This document shows, in pieces, positions 1 through 10,821 of a stretch of 64,000 nucleotides of DNA. Under the pieces are notes generated by a model. The model searched no databases and was not told the DNA's origin. It saw only the letters and a list, made by a program, of their open reading frames with translations. This DNA is from Oscheius dolichura. Taxonomy: Eukaryota; Nematoda; Chromadorea; Rhabditida; Rhabditidae. The stretch spans positions 1,674,001-1,738,000 of the forward strand of contig OW051496.1 of assembly GCA_932521035.1 (NCBI GenBank), in the 5' to 3' direction. Both the position numbers and the translations under genes were made by a program. Numbering within the stretch: the stretch's first letter is position 1; each line of letters begins with the position of its first letter.

Positions 1-1083
1 CGGATAACAAAATCAAAGCACCGTAAATTGATTTTGCGCGTAAGAATAGAAATAGTTCTTTCTTCACGTATTTTTATTCGAGATGTATTCGAGATAAACA
101 TGCAATCAAAATCTTTCGGAAGGTTTATAAAAATAAAAGGAAACGCATGAAAACAGAATTCAGTTTTTTTCTTTTTGTCGAGAAACACGTCTTCCTCTTT
201 TCTTTTTTTATACTCCCTCAAAATGAATAATGAAGACAAAGCTATCCGTAATCATTTGGTCTTTGGCATTTGGCCGGTTATAGCTAACTGATGAAACTAG
301 ATTTTGAAAAATATGTACAGTAATCTGAAAGTTGTCAAGGAAAGGGGGAAGGGATCGTACTGCATAACAGGAACATGAGCAGATTCTCTCCATAGAATTT
401 TTCCTCCGATTAATTCCAATATACCACTTGTTTCTGACGGAAAGGACAGCGTGCCTGAAAATAACGTCTTGTATGAAACAGAAGCACTAAATTGGGGAAC
501 AAAATTTAATTAAGTAGCAGAATTGATACAAAAAAGAGAAGAACTTTTTGTTTTCGTTATAGGGGAAATTTTCACTCCAGAATATCGAATAATGGCCTCA
601 ACTAGTTCATAACACTTTTGCTAGGCGATGAGCTGAAACGTTTTTGTTCGATTAACGGGACCACCAGATATAAGAAATCCGGAATTTTCCGGGAACAGTT
701 CATATTAGTACAGTACAGCTGATTAGAAGTTGGAGAATTCCGAATAAACGGAAAATTCAATTTTGAAGCCAATTCTAACGGTCTAGTGATTGTATGATGG
801 GGGTTTTTACAACTACAATAAAACGAAAAAAAAACCGAATGATTTGAGATTTTTGGAAGACGATGGCGTCTGATAATAACATCTAGCCTATTCTTCTTTT
901 TTAAAGGGAGTTACCGGCAGTAAAAAAAAATTGTTGATTTCGTTGATTAACTTTTCAGAGAAAATCGTTTCGCCGACAAATCTTTTTATTTCTTTGCTTG
1001 TACATGTTTTCTTTTCATTCTTTTTGTTGTAGAAATATCTACATTCGATAGCGCTTCTTTTGCAGTATCACTGAGCATGTGGC
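1..1083. other. Non-coding stretch, nothing recognised except one transposon terminus
   Basis: AT-rich sequence with no convincing exon. Near 903-920 there is a sequence (AAAGGGAGTTACCGGCAGTA) that matches the terminus of a repeat seen again near 30855, 36832 and 40722, each time next to TTAA. It is probably one end of a degraded TTAA-inserting element. Confidence 0.4.
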
Positions 1084-1475
1084 GTGCGATATAAATGCAG
1101 AAAAATAAATAACAACGCAGCAAACGGATCTGAAATAGAATTTGGTGTATTTCTTTTGATTCTGATATTGATGTGGCACAACCTGCCTCCCATGAACACG
1201 ACCCGTTGCAACTTTACCCTCGAGTTTATGAACGGCCACGTCTACGCGATTGGTGGCTTCGACGGGAAGAAGATTACGGCCAGCGCTGAGAAGTTGAACT
1301 TGGTCGGTCAATCCTGGAGCGTAACGGTCTTTCTCGCAATTTGTAAAAATATAAAAATGTAAAAATATTTCAGCCCATTCCGGAACTGTCCCTGCCCCGT
1401 TCAGCACTGAAAGCGGTACGCATCGCTGACCACGGCATCATCCGCGAACTGATCGGCTTCGACGGTGATGACTAG
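1084..1475 (+). CDS. Kelch-repeat protein, C-terminal two-exon fragment
   Basis: An exon ending at 1320 encodes one kelch blade: after WHNLPPM the chain reads FMNGHVYAIGGFDGKK with the double-glycine signature, then a conserved W in QSW. A GT donor at 1321 and a TTTCAG acceptor ending at 1373 remove a 53-nt intron. The second exon runs from 1374 to a TAG at 1473-1475 and encodes PIPELSLPRSALKAV and a short tail. The style (LPPM..., YAIGG) is closer to BTB-kelch adaptor proteins than to the kelch cluster further right. No BTB or BACK domain is present upstream, so this is either a truncated gene or the last exons of one whose 5' part lies outside the window. The start at 1084 is only the first ATG of the open frame, not a supported start. 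Confidence 0.6.
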
Positions 1476-1639
1476 TTCTCGTTTCGAGAAATCCATGTCT
1501 TTTGATAAAGAAATTATATAACGGCTAATGTCTAATAATAAAACTGCTAAAGATATTTATCTTATTGTATTTGCCAACTATTTCTTGTATATAATGAGTT
1601 CTACGACATTGAGTCCTTTACCATGAGACACTTTTCGAT

Positions 1640-2103
1640 TTGCCGATAAATACAGAGACCTCTGCTACCGAGGCAGAAAAGAGAAAAGTCAACGAAACGG
1701 AACTGCTCGATCCAAAGAAATTGGGTCAATGACAGATTTTTGAATATTTTGTCTCCTATCAAGCAGTTCTTCGTTTTCTTTGTTGTTGCCTCTCTTCTTG
1801 ATTTGGATGATCTTTTCTAACATGGGTAGTGAATCTTGGCGGGAAAACTTGAAATTAAACTGAAACAACACGAGAACACGAAGAAAGTAGGAAGGTTAGA
1901 GATAACAGTTGGCGGCAAAACAGGGGCAAGGACAAGTGTCAGATCAAGTCGTCTCGTCTCATTTCTTGGCCATTTGGCTAGGATAGATCGCTGGTTACTC
2001 TTCTTTGCCCAATTGAAAGACAGTGGACGATAGAAATATAACGCCAATAAAAATCAAGAGGAAGCAACACGCCCAGCTGCTCGATCCAAAGAAATTGAGA
2101 ATG
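1640..2103 (+). pseudogene. Duplicated C-terminal exon fragment (two copies)
   Basis: Two stretches, about 1660-1734 and 2050-2103, share CTGCTCGATCCAAAGAAATT. In the first, the open frame reads EKRKVNETELLDPKKLGQ and then stops. In the second, the same frame reads KRKQHAQLLDPKKLR and runs straight into the MITE that starts at 2104. This looks like a basic C-terminal exon duplicated in tandem, the second copy being interrupted by an insertion. The parent gene is not recognised. Confidence 0.3.
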
Positions 2104-2479
2104 TTAAAAGGACAGTATGACCGTTTTTTGAAGTTGGCTTCATCTTGTTCAGAATTTTTTTCTGATCAAAGTTATCTATTTACAAAAATATAAAAATGTC
2201 AAATTCGCAAGTAAAATGCATATAAAATTTCAAATTTGTATTGCGAATTTCATCCGACGCGCCTCCAAGCAACGCAAGTTGCCCTGAACAAGACAGCGCG
2301 CTGTTTACGCGCCCATTTGATTGCATTTTCTCCCGATTGCGACGTTTTCATGAAAAACAAAATAGTGCATCTTGATAAGCAAAATTAGCTCTACAAAACA
2401 ACACCAATTACAACAAAATTCATGATACGTTTGAAAACTCGGGGTACTGTTGCAAAAACGGTCATACTGTCCCTTTAAA
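2104..2479. mobile_element. TTAA-flanked MITE with ~22-bp terminal inverted repeats
   Basis: The left end reads TTAA then AAGGACAGTATGACCG; the right end is the near-perfect reverse complement (CGGTCATACTGTCCCT then TTAA). The interior (about 370 bp) has no transposase. TTAA target sites at both ends are the hallmark of piggyBac-type elements, so this is probably a non-autonomous derivative. It interrupts a duplicated exon fragment just to its left. Confidence 0.65.
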
Positions 2480-2639
2480 AAGAAGACCAAAAGTTAACGA
2501 GAGATAGGAACAGAAGAGAAAACACGATTCCTGCGGGAAATCTTTATTTTTCCTTTGATAACTACAATGTGCTTGGTGTGTTTTGTAGAAATTGGATTTG
2601 GTTGGTAGTGATGATTAAAGATGGTGAATAGTGGTGCTG

Positions 2640-2815
2640 AGCGGTGAGTCGAAGCAAGTAGAGTTGTCCTCCAACTGGATTCCTTCTCCAAGTGGCGGCG
2701 CCCGTCCAGTCCAGGCAAAAGTCGATCCATTCTTCGGTAGTAGAAAAGAGAGGGGAAGCAGCCGTCCAGTGGGAGAAGCGAACCACAGCTGACTTCTATT
2801 CTCGACAGGAATCTT
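2640..2815 (-). repeat. Dispersed ~165-bp segment, copy 1
   Basis: About 165 bp here is close to 93% identical by eye to 9900-10070, while the flanks on both sides are unrelated. On the minus strand all three frames are open for part of the way. The substitutions do not clearly favour one frame: three fall at third positions in the frame reading ...SWRTTLLAST, others do not. It may be a shared exon or a small repeat; I do not recognise a protein family. Confidence 0.5.
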
Positions 2816-3096
2816 ACGTCGACTTGTCTATTTTGTAATTGGTTCAGACGGGTTAAAACGCGGGAAAGGACAGCTGCAGTTTGAGAAGCGTCTGAATTTC
2901 CATTTTCCGATTTCGGTCTATTCAAGTTCTAGTTGGGCAAAAGGGCAAAATGAATGTTTTTGAAGCGCTAGGAAAGAATCTGACTACCAAGAACACACTG
3001 AACACAAAAGAACACAAGTAATAACAAAACAAATAAGATTTTTTTTCAAATATTTAGTCCGAAGACTCATATTTATTGTTGTGTACGTCGCTTTTC

Positions 3097-3829
3097 TTAC
3101 TGTTCCGGTTTGACAGCTGCGCATCCGGTCATTCCTCTAGAATAGGTGATGAGGAGGTAGATACAGTAGATAACGGATACCTCCACTGAAATGAGGAATA
3201 TCGTTAAAAGTTGAAAATAATGCCACTTACACACACTCCAAAAGATGATGCTGAAGATAGGATAAACCAGATTGAAATCATTGTGGTTGTGAGCCCATAG
3301 AGCGATGTACAGAATAAAGCCCATCAACAGCAGAATAAAAGCGATCAATCGCGTCCAGAAGGCGGCCAGAAGAAGGCACTGGTCGAATGTGAGGATGGCG
3401 AAGATGACGAGGATGGCGCTGATAAACTCCAAGAGGACAAACCATGAGATGTGATAACTCCAGTAATAGTTACCACAGAGGACAAAGAGCAGAATCCAGC
3501 TGCCAATAATTGCCCACCACGGAAAATAAACGAATTAGCGATACCATTTAACTTTTTAAAAAACTATAAAAATAGATCAAAGAAATAAAACGCTGTCTGA
3601 GGTTTGTCTGTCACCGCACGCGCTGGACAAAACGCTAATTTTTTGGCGCGCCTGGTGTTTCGCGCTGGGTGCGCGGGCGCTCAAAAACAGCGCTGCGATG
3701 CGGCGCAGCTAATTGCTGGGGTGAAATAAGGTAGAAAAGAATCACCATGGCGATTCCATATTTATCGAACTTATCACAAGGAGGACGATCACCACCGGCC
3801 ATCGTTCCGACCGCTTGGGGAAAAGACAA
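3097..3829 (-). CDS. Small four-TM membrane protein, unknown family
   Basis: On the minus strand an exon from about 3530 down to 3230 encodes hydrophobic segments (AIIGSWILLFVL, FISAILVIFAIL, LIAFILLLMGFILYIALW). A 48-nt intron (GTAAGTGG...TTTCAG) then joins SIIFWSV to EVSVIYCIYLLITYSRGMTG, followed by a short polar tail and the stop at 3097. Four membrane helices with short loops are visible. A possible first exon at about 3740-3829 reads MSFPQAVGTMAGGDRPPCDK then KYGIAMVILFYLI. It could supply the N terminus and first helix, but I could not find a clean splice between it and the main exon, so the 5' structure is uncertain. The 3600-3715 stretch between them is unusually GC-rich and may be an inserted repeat. 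Confidence 0.5.
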
Positions 3830-3944
3830 ACAGCTTGAATGAAGGTCGGCAAGAATTGCTCTTACCGAATAACACGATTAATCCAGGTGACATGATTTAA
3901 CTGGACTTTTTTTGTTTGTCGCTGTCTGTCTACCTATTCATTTT

Positions 3945-4100
3945 CCGGTTCCAAGATCTTCCCGGGAAGGTTTCCGGGTAACTGGCTTCCCGGGAAGGGA
4001 AGTGCCCGGTTTGGGGAATTGGGTGGAAAAGAGCGTTCCAAGATGGGCCGGGAAGTTGGGTTCCCGGGAACCCCTCGGGTACCCGTTGCCCGGCTTGTAA
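3945..4100. repeat. GC-rich CCCGGGAA-type cluster 1
   Basis: In an AT-rich region this stretch holds repeated, degenerate words such as CCCGGGAAG, TTCCCGGGAA and CGGGTAACTGG on both strands. A matching cluster lies at 4560-4715, and a differently spelled CGGGA-rich stretch at 19800-19925. No open reading frame with protein character. Confidence 0.5.
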
Positions 4101-4559
4101 ACATCATGCAGACGGCTGCTTTCTATTGTTTTTACTGCTTTTTGACGTGTTAGGAACTATTTTTCCACTGTTTACATGCTATAATCTAATTCGACAGCAG
4201 TGGTATGCGAAAGGGTTACTTTGGAAGTTATTCGTACGACTTTTCAAAAATATGGGGTTTCATTTCAAACGAGTGGTTTTGAACATTTTAAACCGAAATA
4301 TTCGTGATCAGCGTAAAAAATTGGGTCAGATAGGCTAGGCGATAGATCATTTTTGGGTCTGGCCCAAACCTCTGCGGCGGCACTGTTCGGAGACTGCCTC
4401 CCCAATAGAGAAGGATGCCGGCAATGTAGCTGTTCTTCGCACACTCTTTTAAACATCCGTTTTTACCCACGAAAGCATTCAACTGGCTAATATTACTCAT
4501 TTCGAAGGTCACCAACCGAAAAAAAAACGAAGAAAACCCTTGAAAACGGACGAAAAATG

Positions 4560-4715
4560 TGCCTCGGGAAGTCTATTACCCGAGCAAAAACCACGGGTAA
4601 TATTTCGTTACCCGGGAACCCTGCCGGGAAGTCTGGAAAATTACCCGGGACATCTTGGAACAGAGCAAATTGCCCGGGAAGCCGCCGGGTACGCGCAGAC
4701 TTCTCGGGAACGTCC
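4560..4715. repeat. GC-rich CCCGGGAA-type cluster 2
   Basis: Words such as GTTACCCGGGAACC, TGCCGGGAAG and TTGCCCGGGAAG recur at 20-40 nt intervals. The composition differs sharply from its surroundings. Same family as 3945-4100. Confidence 0.5.
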
Positions 4716-4809
4716 CGCTGATCCAAAATCTGCCAATTTCAATTTGTCTCCAGCTACCAGAATGCTATAATAATACAGACGTAAATCCAGCTTTTCTCTT
4801 ACTTTCCAG

Positions 4810-5067
4810 GCTTGACATCCCTGTGAAATACCCCATTTTCATGGAGGAATTGCAAGCCAAGGGCAATTTGTTTGATCCAAAAGTGCCTTTCCAGTATATT
4901 GTAGTTTTCTGTCTTGTTATAAATAACTTAAAAATCGTTTCCAGTTTAAAATAAAGGGGCAAACCATCGTGAGGCGTGCTCTCTTCCATATATTCCCTTA
5001 CATAACCCAAATAATTTGCGGCATTCTCCCCGTCCCAAAGAGAAAAAAAAACACAAAATCAAACTAA
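4810..5067 (+). CDS. Two terminal exons of an unrecognised gene
   Basis: A TTTCCAG acceptor ends at 4809. The exon 4810-4900 encodes LDIPVKYPIFMEELQAKGNL and continues to VPFQYI. A GTAGTT donor at 4901 and a TTTCCAG acceptor ending at 4944 give a 44-nt intron. The last exon, 4945-5067, encodes FKIKGQTIVRRALFHIFPYI, a hydrophobic patch and a lysine-rich tail (PVPKRKKNTKSN) before the stop. Frame and phase agree across the intron, which supports a real gene end. Upstream exons are not identified, and I do not recognise the family. The opposite strand also has an open frame here, so strand is not fully certain. Confidence 0.35.
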
Positions 5068-5357
5068 TTTTCTCATCGGAGACTCTTTCGGCATAAGGTC
5101 AGCCCCGAAAAATTTTGTTTAAAGGGTTGTTTTCTTTCGTTACGGTTGCCATTTCGGGTTGTTCCCACAACAGTTTCGGACGGATCGATAAGTCGATCCC
5201 CGATCAAATCTTTCTCGCACCGCTGGCTGTCAGGGCACTAGCCACCACCTTCTGTTTCTCGTTTGATTAGCAAGTGCAATGGCGGTGCGATCTGTAGCTG
5301 CGGTGAAAAGGCGCATCCCTTTCTCGTCGCCATTATCCCGACTGATTAGCGCGTGAT

Positions 5358-8300
5358 ATGGCTGCTTTTAGAGCTGTTCTTCTTTTATTCCTATGCCGTC
5401 TTCCCCTTGCCTCCTCCTGCATCCCTACCGTAACCCGTAAGTCTATTTTATTCTTCTTTCAATGAGATTTCCAGCGGACGATATGTACGAGGACGAGATG
5501 GAAGCGACAACCTCCGTTTTACTGACGACCGAAACCAGTCAGGCAACTGCCGAGCCAACTACGACGAGCACGACGACGACTACAACCACAACAACAGAAA
5601 GTGAGCAACCCATATGCAAAAACGCTAGTTTCACCCCAAAAATTCTATTTTGGGTTATATCTAAACCATTCTTTATTTTCATGGAACATAACCTATTTCA
5701 TCTTGTTCGCCATAAAATTCTGATAGAAGCAAAAAAAATAAGCAAGGTCGAATTAATCGAACGCGGCGAGCATTTGGTGAGGTTGATGAGGTGGCGAAAA
5801 GCGATAATAGCCTCTCGGAAAGTGGTTCTTTAGAGGAGTTAGAGCGGTTTGAAAGAGCGCGAAAGCCTATTTGTTTATTTAGGCTACAGAGTTGGGATCA
5901 GTGAAAACCCTCCATTTCCAATCGTTCCTATTTAAATTTCTGTGTTTCAGTGTGTCCTCCCTCGTGGGTACTCAATCCAGCAAACAATTTCTGCTATCTG
6001 CTTGTACCAGCATCAGTAGGCACCGTAGATAATACAAGGTGTGATGCTGTGGTGGCTGGTGCAACATTGGCTTCCATTCATAATGCGGATGAAAACGGTT
6101 TTCTCGTCAGTAGGTTTCATTTTTTTTTGAACGGCGACTAATCGAGCCCGGCGCGAAGCGCCGGGCGTGATTTGGGTTTAGTTGGAGCACATGCCAAGCC
6201 CTTTTTTTGATTTTGATGGCATAACTTTTTTCAGTTAAGAGATATTAAAAATCTGACTTTGCCATCGTGTTCCTCGTAGTTGATTACCCCTAGTGACCAA
6301 TTTTCATGAAATTTGCCCATAAAATAGATGAGCTACGACTACAAACGTGTTTTGAAAAGTGGCGCCGTCCGCCGTCCGCGTCCGCTCGCTGTGGCGCTTT
6401 CCACTGTGGCTCTTTTTTTTTAAAACCTTTTGCACGCGTCCAAAAACTTTCACAAAACAGCTATATATACAGTTTTTTACGCTGATTCTGAATATGTAAT
6501 AAAAAAATTGGGTACATGTGTTAGTTTTTGAGCAATAGCATCAAACATATTTTTTCATGGTTGTTTCGGTATCCCTTTTCGGCTAGAGAATTTTGAAAGT
6601 CTGACATGGTTATCTTATTCGGGATGGTGTTTTACACCTTGGTACCTATTTTCATAAAATTTGGCTGAAAAATGGAAGAGCCACAGCATCCAACAGATGC
6701 GGCACGTCGTCGATGGGGTGCTTTTCGCTGTGGTCTCCTTTTAAAAAGGTTGTGTGTCCATCCGAATCCTTTGCAAAAGACACAGTTTTTTACGCTGATT
6801 CTGAATATGTAATAAAAAAATTAGGTAGATGGGTTTTTTAGCTATACCATCAACCATTCTATTTCATGTTTCTGCACGGAGCCCATTTCGGCTAATGAAT
6901 TTTGAACATTCGACATCACTATCTTATTTGGCATGAGTGTTTAGCTTTTGGCACAAATTTTCAAGAAAATTGGCTGAAAAATGGAAAAGCCGCAACATCA
7001 CACAGAGGCGACGCGCAGCCGCCGTGTCTGTTGAATAACGCATTTTTTCTGGCAGTTGGACTGTAGAGCCGTAGATGCTTCCTAAAACGACCTCATTCGT
7101 GGCTTCTTTGAACCCTACAATTTTTTTTGTTGTGTCTCTTATTTTCGTGGCGCAAGCTTTAGGATCTATGATATTCTACCGAATATCAACAAAAAGGGAA
7201 CAATCCGTTTGTTAAAAAGAGATGAATCTCAATAAAAAGGGTGATTTGGGAGACTGTACAAAAAGGGAACAATAATGAAGGACACAACAAAAAGAGAACA
7301 ATACTGGTTCAGTTAAAATATAACCAAATCACGGCGGCTCGTAGTGCGGATGCAGTCGTGCAATTAGACATGTTCCCAACCACGGCTATCTTTTCGGATA
7401 TTGCCCTTTCCCAGCAATTTTCGGCAATGAATTATGTTCTGCCATGGAAAATAGAACTCTGGGAACGGGCATTTCCATGACACAAAATACTGACAAAGCG
7501 GACATATGCGGGGGGTCGAAATTGAAAATGAAACTGGGGAAAAGTAGAATACGATGCAGATGTAAGGATTTCAAACCGGCTTCTTTCCATGAATAAGAGC
7601 ATACTGATATGACGGGCCTGGGCGGGGGGTCGAGGGGGGCGGCAGCCCTCCTCGTAGATTAAAAATAAAAAGGAAAAATTAAAGTAGATGACTGAAAGTT
7701 GTCTATCCTAACCGGTAGCCGTGATTTGGTTATATTTTAACTGAACGAGTATTGTTCTCTTTTTGTTGTGTCCTTGGGGTTCTTCCCTATTGTTCGCTTT
7801 TTGTACAGTCTCCCAAATCACCCTTTTTATTGAGATTCATCTCTTTTTAACAAACGGATTTTATCAATGGGTCTGGGTTTTATGGCCATGCAAATGGAGC
7901 AAAACTATTAATCACTATCTTGAAAAGAGGAACTCAAAGGTGCCATCGTGGCTTGACAGGAATCTACAAAAAGAGTTCACTACGGGGATAAACTTTTTTA
8001 GAAAGCATTTGGCTCAATTGTTTGATCAAACCACCGCGACCAAATACCCTGCTACACCTAGATTTTAAAGAAGAAAGCGGTTCTTAGAAGGAACATTTGC
8101 AATCATTAGTCGATATATTTAGAAACAATTTAGTCGAACCAATGAAATTCCTTCCTAGGTTACCTTGCTGTTGCGACGGGTGACTATGCTTTCCTGGGTG
8201 GTTATTCACCGACAGGGATGCTAGGCACATGGTATTGGACTGATGGAACTACGGTAACGTCTCCTTTCATTCATTGTTATGTAATATCCTTTAGTACGGC

Positions 8301-8495
8301 TATGAGAATTGGAATATGGGCTCTGGCTATCCAACAACAATGGCTGGTTATAATTGTATGGTGGTAAAAAATATAAAAATCTAGAAGAAGACCGTTATGT
8401 TTTAGATGTCTGCATATTCACCCTATGTTGGTACGTGGTTCAACACACCGTGTACTGCTCAGTTTGACCTTTTCTGCATGATTGCCGCTACTTGA
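5358..8495 (+). CDS. Secreted C-type lectin
   Basis: Exon 1 starts at 5358 with a clear signal peptide (MAAFRAVLLLFLCRLPLASS). Exon 2 (from about 5474) adds an acidic segment and a threonine tract (likely O-glycosylated mucin-like stalk). Exon 3 (5951) opens the lectin fold with CPPSWVLNPANNFCYLL and ends before a GTAGGT donor near 6108. After a 2.05-kb intron, the exons at 8160, 8294 and 8405 give YWTDGT, YENWN, and a C-terminal NTPCTAQFDLFCMIA before TGA at 8493-8495. Four to six cysteines sit at C-type lectin positions, and all phases fit. The usual calcium-binding EPN/QPD and WND motifs are not recognisable (GYP and NWN instead), so calcium-dependent sugar binding is doubtful. The large intron is filled by a transposon and a fold-back element. 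Secreted lectins of this kind are numerous in nematodes and are often linked to immunity or the body surface. Confidence 0.85.
5615..5805 (+). repeat. Half-copy of the 9-bp-TSD fold-back MITE
   Basis: Lies inside an intron of the lectin gene. It matches the right half of the complete elements at 26459 and 39094 (words TTCTTATTTTCATGGAA-like, CGCCATAAAATTCTGA, ATAAGCAAGGTCGAATTAA, GGTGAGG). The left half is missing. Confidence 0.5.
6140..7196 (+). repeat. ~1.05-kb dispersed repeat built of three degenerate ~300-bp units, copy 1
   Basis: Nearly identical to 31186-32208. It begins at a perfect GC-rich hairpin (GCCCGGCGC/GCGCCGGGC, 6149-6169). Three degenerate units follow (about 6290-6600, 6600-6900, 6900-7190). 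Each carries TTTTCATGAAATTTG-like, GCTGTGG and ACGCTGATTCTGAATATGTA words. No protein is encoded. The terminal hairpin recalls a Helitron 3' end read on the minus strand, but the end after it is TTAG rather than CTRR, so the class is unproven. Confidence 0.55.
7197..7861. mobile_element. Fold-back element with ~140-bp inverted repeats, copy 1
   Basis: Left arm 7203-7345 and right arm 7723-7861 are near-perfect reverse complements (outer words TCCGTTTGTTAAAAAGAGAT and its complement). The loop (about 380 nt) encodes nothing and includes a G-rich patch (GGGCGGGGGGTCGAGG). It sits directly against the 1.05-kb repeat in both copies, so the two may form one composite element. It lies within the lectin intron. 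Confidence 0.65.
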
Positions 8496-8639
8496 TGAAA
8501 ACTGTAGACAAAACCATTTTGTATGCTCAACTACTTGTTAAAATTGTTAATAAACATTAAAAAAATCAATCCGTCTTATATTGGAAAGCAATATTTTGAG
8601 AGGACAAAAAGAAAATGCCGAGAAACTCAATCGGTAGAA

Positions 8640-9016
8640 TTAAACACAAGCTCGGACAATGAGTTCAGAGAAAACATGGATGAACAGTCAAAAAATGTAT
8701 GGAACAGGGTGAACAAGGGAAAAATGTGGAAGAAAATTTTATGGCGAACACGATGCAGTAGTATGTATATTCCATAAGAATACGTAATTGCTGAGATATC
8801 TACAAAACCGCTATTTTCACCTCAAAAACGTTATTTTCGCCCCAAAAACGCTATTTAGGTTTATATCTCAACGAGTTTTTATTCTTATGGAATATCACCT
8901 ATACCAGCTTGTCCGCCATAAAATTCTGAACTAGATAGGAGTAAAACAAAATAAGCAAGATCGAATTAGTCGACCGGGATGGGCATTTGATGAGGTTGGT
9001 GAGGAAGAATGTTGGC
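8640..9016. repeat. Divergent full-length copy of the 9-bp-TSD fold-back MITE
   Basis: Two diverged arms are visible: TTTTATGGCGAACA...TATTCCATAAGAATA at 8735-8790 and its complement at 8875-8930, then ATAAGCAAGATCGAATTAG and GGTGAGGAAGAATGTTGGC at the right end. It is much older than the copies at 26459 and 39094. Confidence 0.45.
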
Positions 9017-9128
9017 TTTTTTTGGGGAAAACGCTTGTTTTTAGTTCTTTTCCAATGGATAGGTTACAGTACATTTTTCCGCAATTTTTCTTCTAACCGC
9101 ATTTCACATTTATTCAAAAGATACGAAG

Positions 9129-9620
9129 TTATACATGTATTTTATCCATTGGAGAAGAACTACCTACCTTGCACTCATCATAATCGTCACAACTGTAGTA
9201 GATACCATAAGAGCGGGCAACCTCTATCGTGTACATTTCATCAATGAAAACAACGGATTCATAGTATTGTGCAACTCTGAAAGTTCCATTTTGCTTTTTT
9301 AGTACAGCAATTAAAGAAAACAAACCTCTTACATTGTTCAATTTCCTCTTCCGCACACTCCGCAATCCTCGGAACACGAATACTAGTTTCGTTACCTTGT
9401 GCCCCTGAAAATAGCCAATTCTAGACTCGGTGAGGTTTTGGAGAGACACCCGAATACAGGAAATGTGAAAAAAGGTAACAAAAAAGGCTGTAAGTGAGCA
9501 TACAGTTAGTATTGCCTGATATCGGTAACATGAACGGTAAGTCTCGATGAGCTCTCCACACAAGAGGATTTTTGAATTTGGCTGACTTCCCGGCTTACAA
9601 ATCCAGAGAAGAGAGATACT
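9129..9620 (-). CDS. Small cysteine-rich secreted protein, Ly6-like spacing (possibly partial)
   Basis: Minus-strand exons encode CKPGSQPNSKILLCGELIET then SCYRYQ. After an intron with a TTTCAG acceptor near 9277 comes VAQYYESVVFIDEMYTIEVA then YGIYYSCDDYDECK. The cysteine pattern (C..C....CY....Y..CDD..EC) matches the intact gene at 14752-15238, which proves the relationship better than overall identity does. The donor after ECK is followed not by the expected CC-containing last exon but by a stop at 9129 and an AATAAA shortly after. The 3' end is therefore truncated or altered. A signal-peptide exon is not convincingly present: the hydrophobic LLLLVV stretch near 9700 has no ATG in frame. 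Confidence 0.45.
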   Translation of the reverse strand, partial: SISLLWICKPGSQPNSKILLCGELIETYRSCYRYQAILTVCSLTAFFVTFFHISCIRVSLQNLTESRIGYFQGHKVTKLVFVFRGLRSVRKRKLNNVRGLFSLIAVLKKQNGTFRVAQYYESVVFIDEMYTIEVARSYGIYYSCDDYDECKVGSSSPMDKIHV

Positions 9621-9894
9621 TTTTCTCCATTTGTAGAAAAATTGTGCGCGCTTCGCGCGCTGTTTTGATTCGTTACCTATAACAACTAATAAAAGAAGGC
9701 AAGAGGAACGGCAGATAGCTGAAAAAGCGCGTACATTGACCAAAAAACAACAAATTCAAAGGAAATCCGTCTTTATTTTCCTTTTGATGGAAATTTATTG
9801 AGATACAATACGAATAGACTATTGTCTTCGAACTGTATTGTGGAGAGTTGTTCCATTTCCTCGAAGAAGCGAGTAAACGAGAGTTTCTTCGAGG

Positions 9895-10080
9895 TGTTAG
9901 TGAGCGGCGAGTCGAAGCGAGTAGAGTCGTCCTCCAGCTGGGTTCCTTCTCCAAGTGGCGGCGCCCGTCCAGTCCAGGCAAAATTCGATCCATTCTTCGG
10001 TAGAAGAAAAGAGAGGGGAAGCAGCCGTCCAGTGGGAGAAGCGAACCAGAACTGACTTCTATTCTCGACACAATTCGACT
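9895..10080 (-). repeat. Dispersed ~165-bp segment, copy 2
   Basis: Matches 2640-2815. On the minus strand the frame 9773-10201 is open for 142 codons and includes a cysteine-rich stretch (VACQNAHNCANPGLQSNC) just upstream of the shared part. That may be a small secreted protein exon, but the copy at 2640 lacks this upstream part, so the gene model is not supported by comparison. Confidence 0.4.
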
Positions 10081-10199
10081 GTAACCCGGGATTGGCACAG
10101 TTATGAGCATTTTGACAGGCAACTGTTTTTCCTTGTTTGACTAGACTGGGTAAAAGAGATTGATTCCTTTTCCTCAAGAAAAGAAAGGGGGTTGCTCCC

Positions 10200-10800
10200 A
10201 AAGAGAAATTTGAAAGAGGTTTTGGGTTGAAAAGTGGGAATCTCTAAAGGAGTGTTGCGTAAATCTAATTCCGTTTGCTCAATCGTAAACTTGGGAGCAG
10301 AAAGATTCGTAGATATGCACGTCGACTCTAGAAGGAAATTAATCGCTACGATGTGAAGTTTTATTAATTATCTATGAGGGAACAAAAATGAGATGTGGGA
10401 AATTGGTAGTATAGGAAAGATGCTTGGTGGCGGTACTAGGCATGACAGCCGCTCTGTATGGAAAAAGGGAAGAGACCACTGCAGCGCTGACTTGACTAGA
10501 TACAGTTTGTTAGCTATGGAAGATAAGGTTGACAACAAGAGCAACCGAAGTGCGCCCTGCCAATGGTGTCCTATTAACTATTACTATTATTATTATTACT
10601 ATTACTATAACTCTATTGGATGGCGCTTTGCACCGGCAATCATAAGTCGGAATTCTGCTTGAAAATGGAGAAGACAAACTGTCGACGAATGAGAAGCAGT
10701 AATCAAAAATGACTGGAGAAGGAGAATGCGAGAAGGGCAGACAATTGTTGACAACAATTGTTGCCGCGAAACTTTGACGAGAAAAAAAAACAAAAGATCT
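10200..10800. other. Intergenic, with a TTA/TAC microsatellite
   Basis: Contains a short impure trinucleotide run (ACTATTACTATTATTATT...) at 10575-10612. Nothing else recognised. Confidence 0.4.
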
Positions 10801-10821
10801 ATCTTTTCAGGAAATAATCTT

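Noticed and set aside
9129-9743. One continuous 204-residue protein
   Set aside because: The start is not ATG, and homology to the gene at 14752-15238 covers only two separated parts, so the middle is intron.
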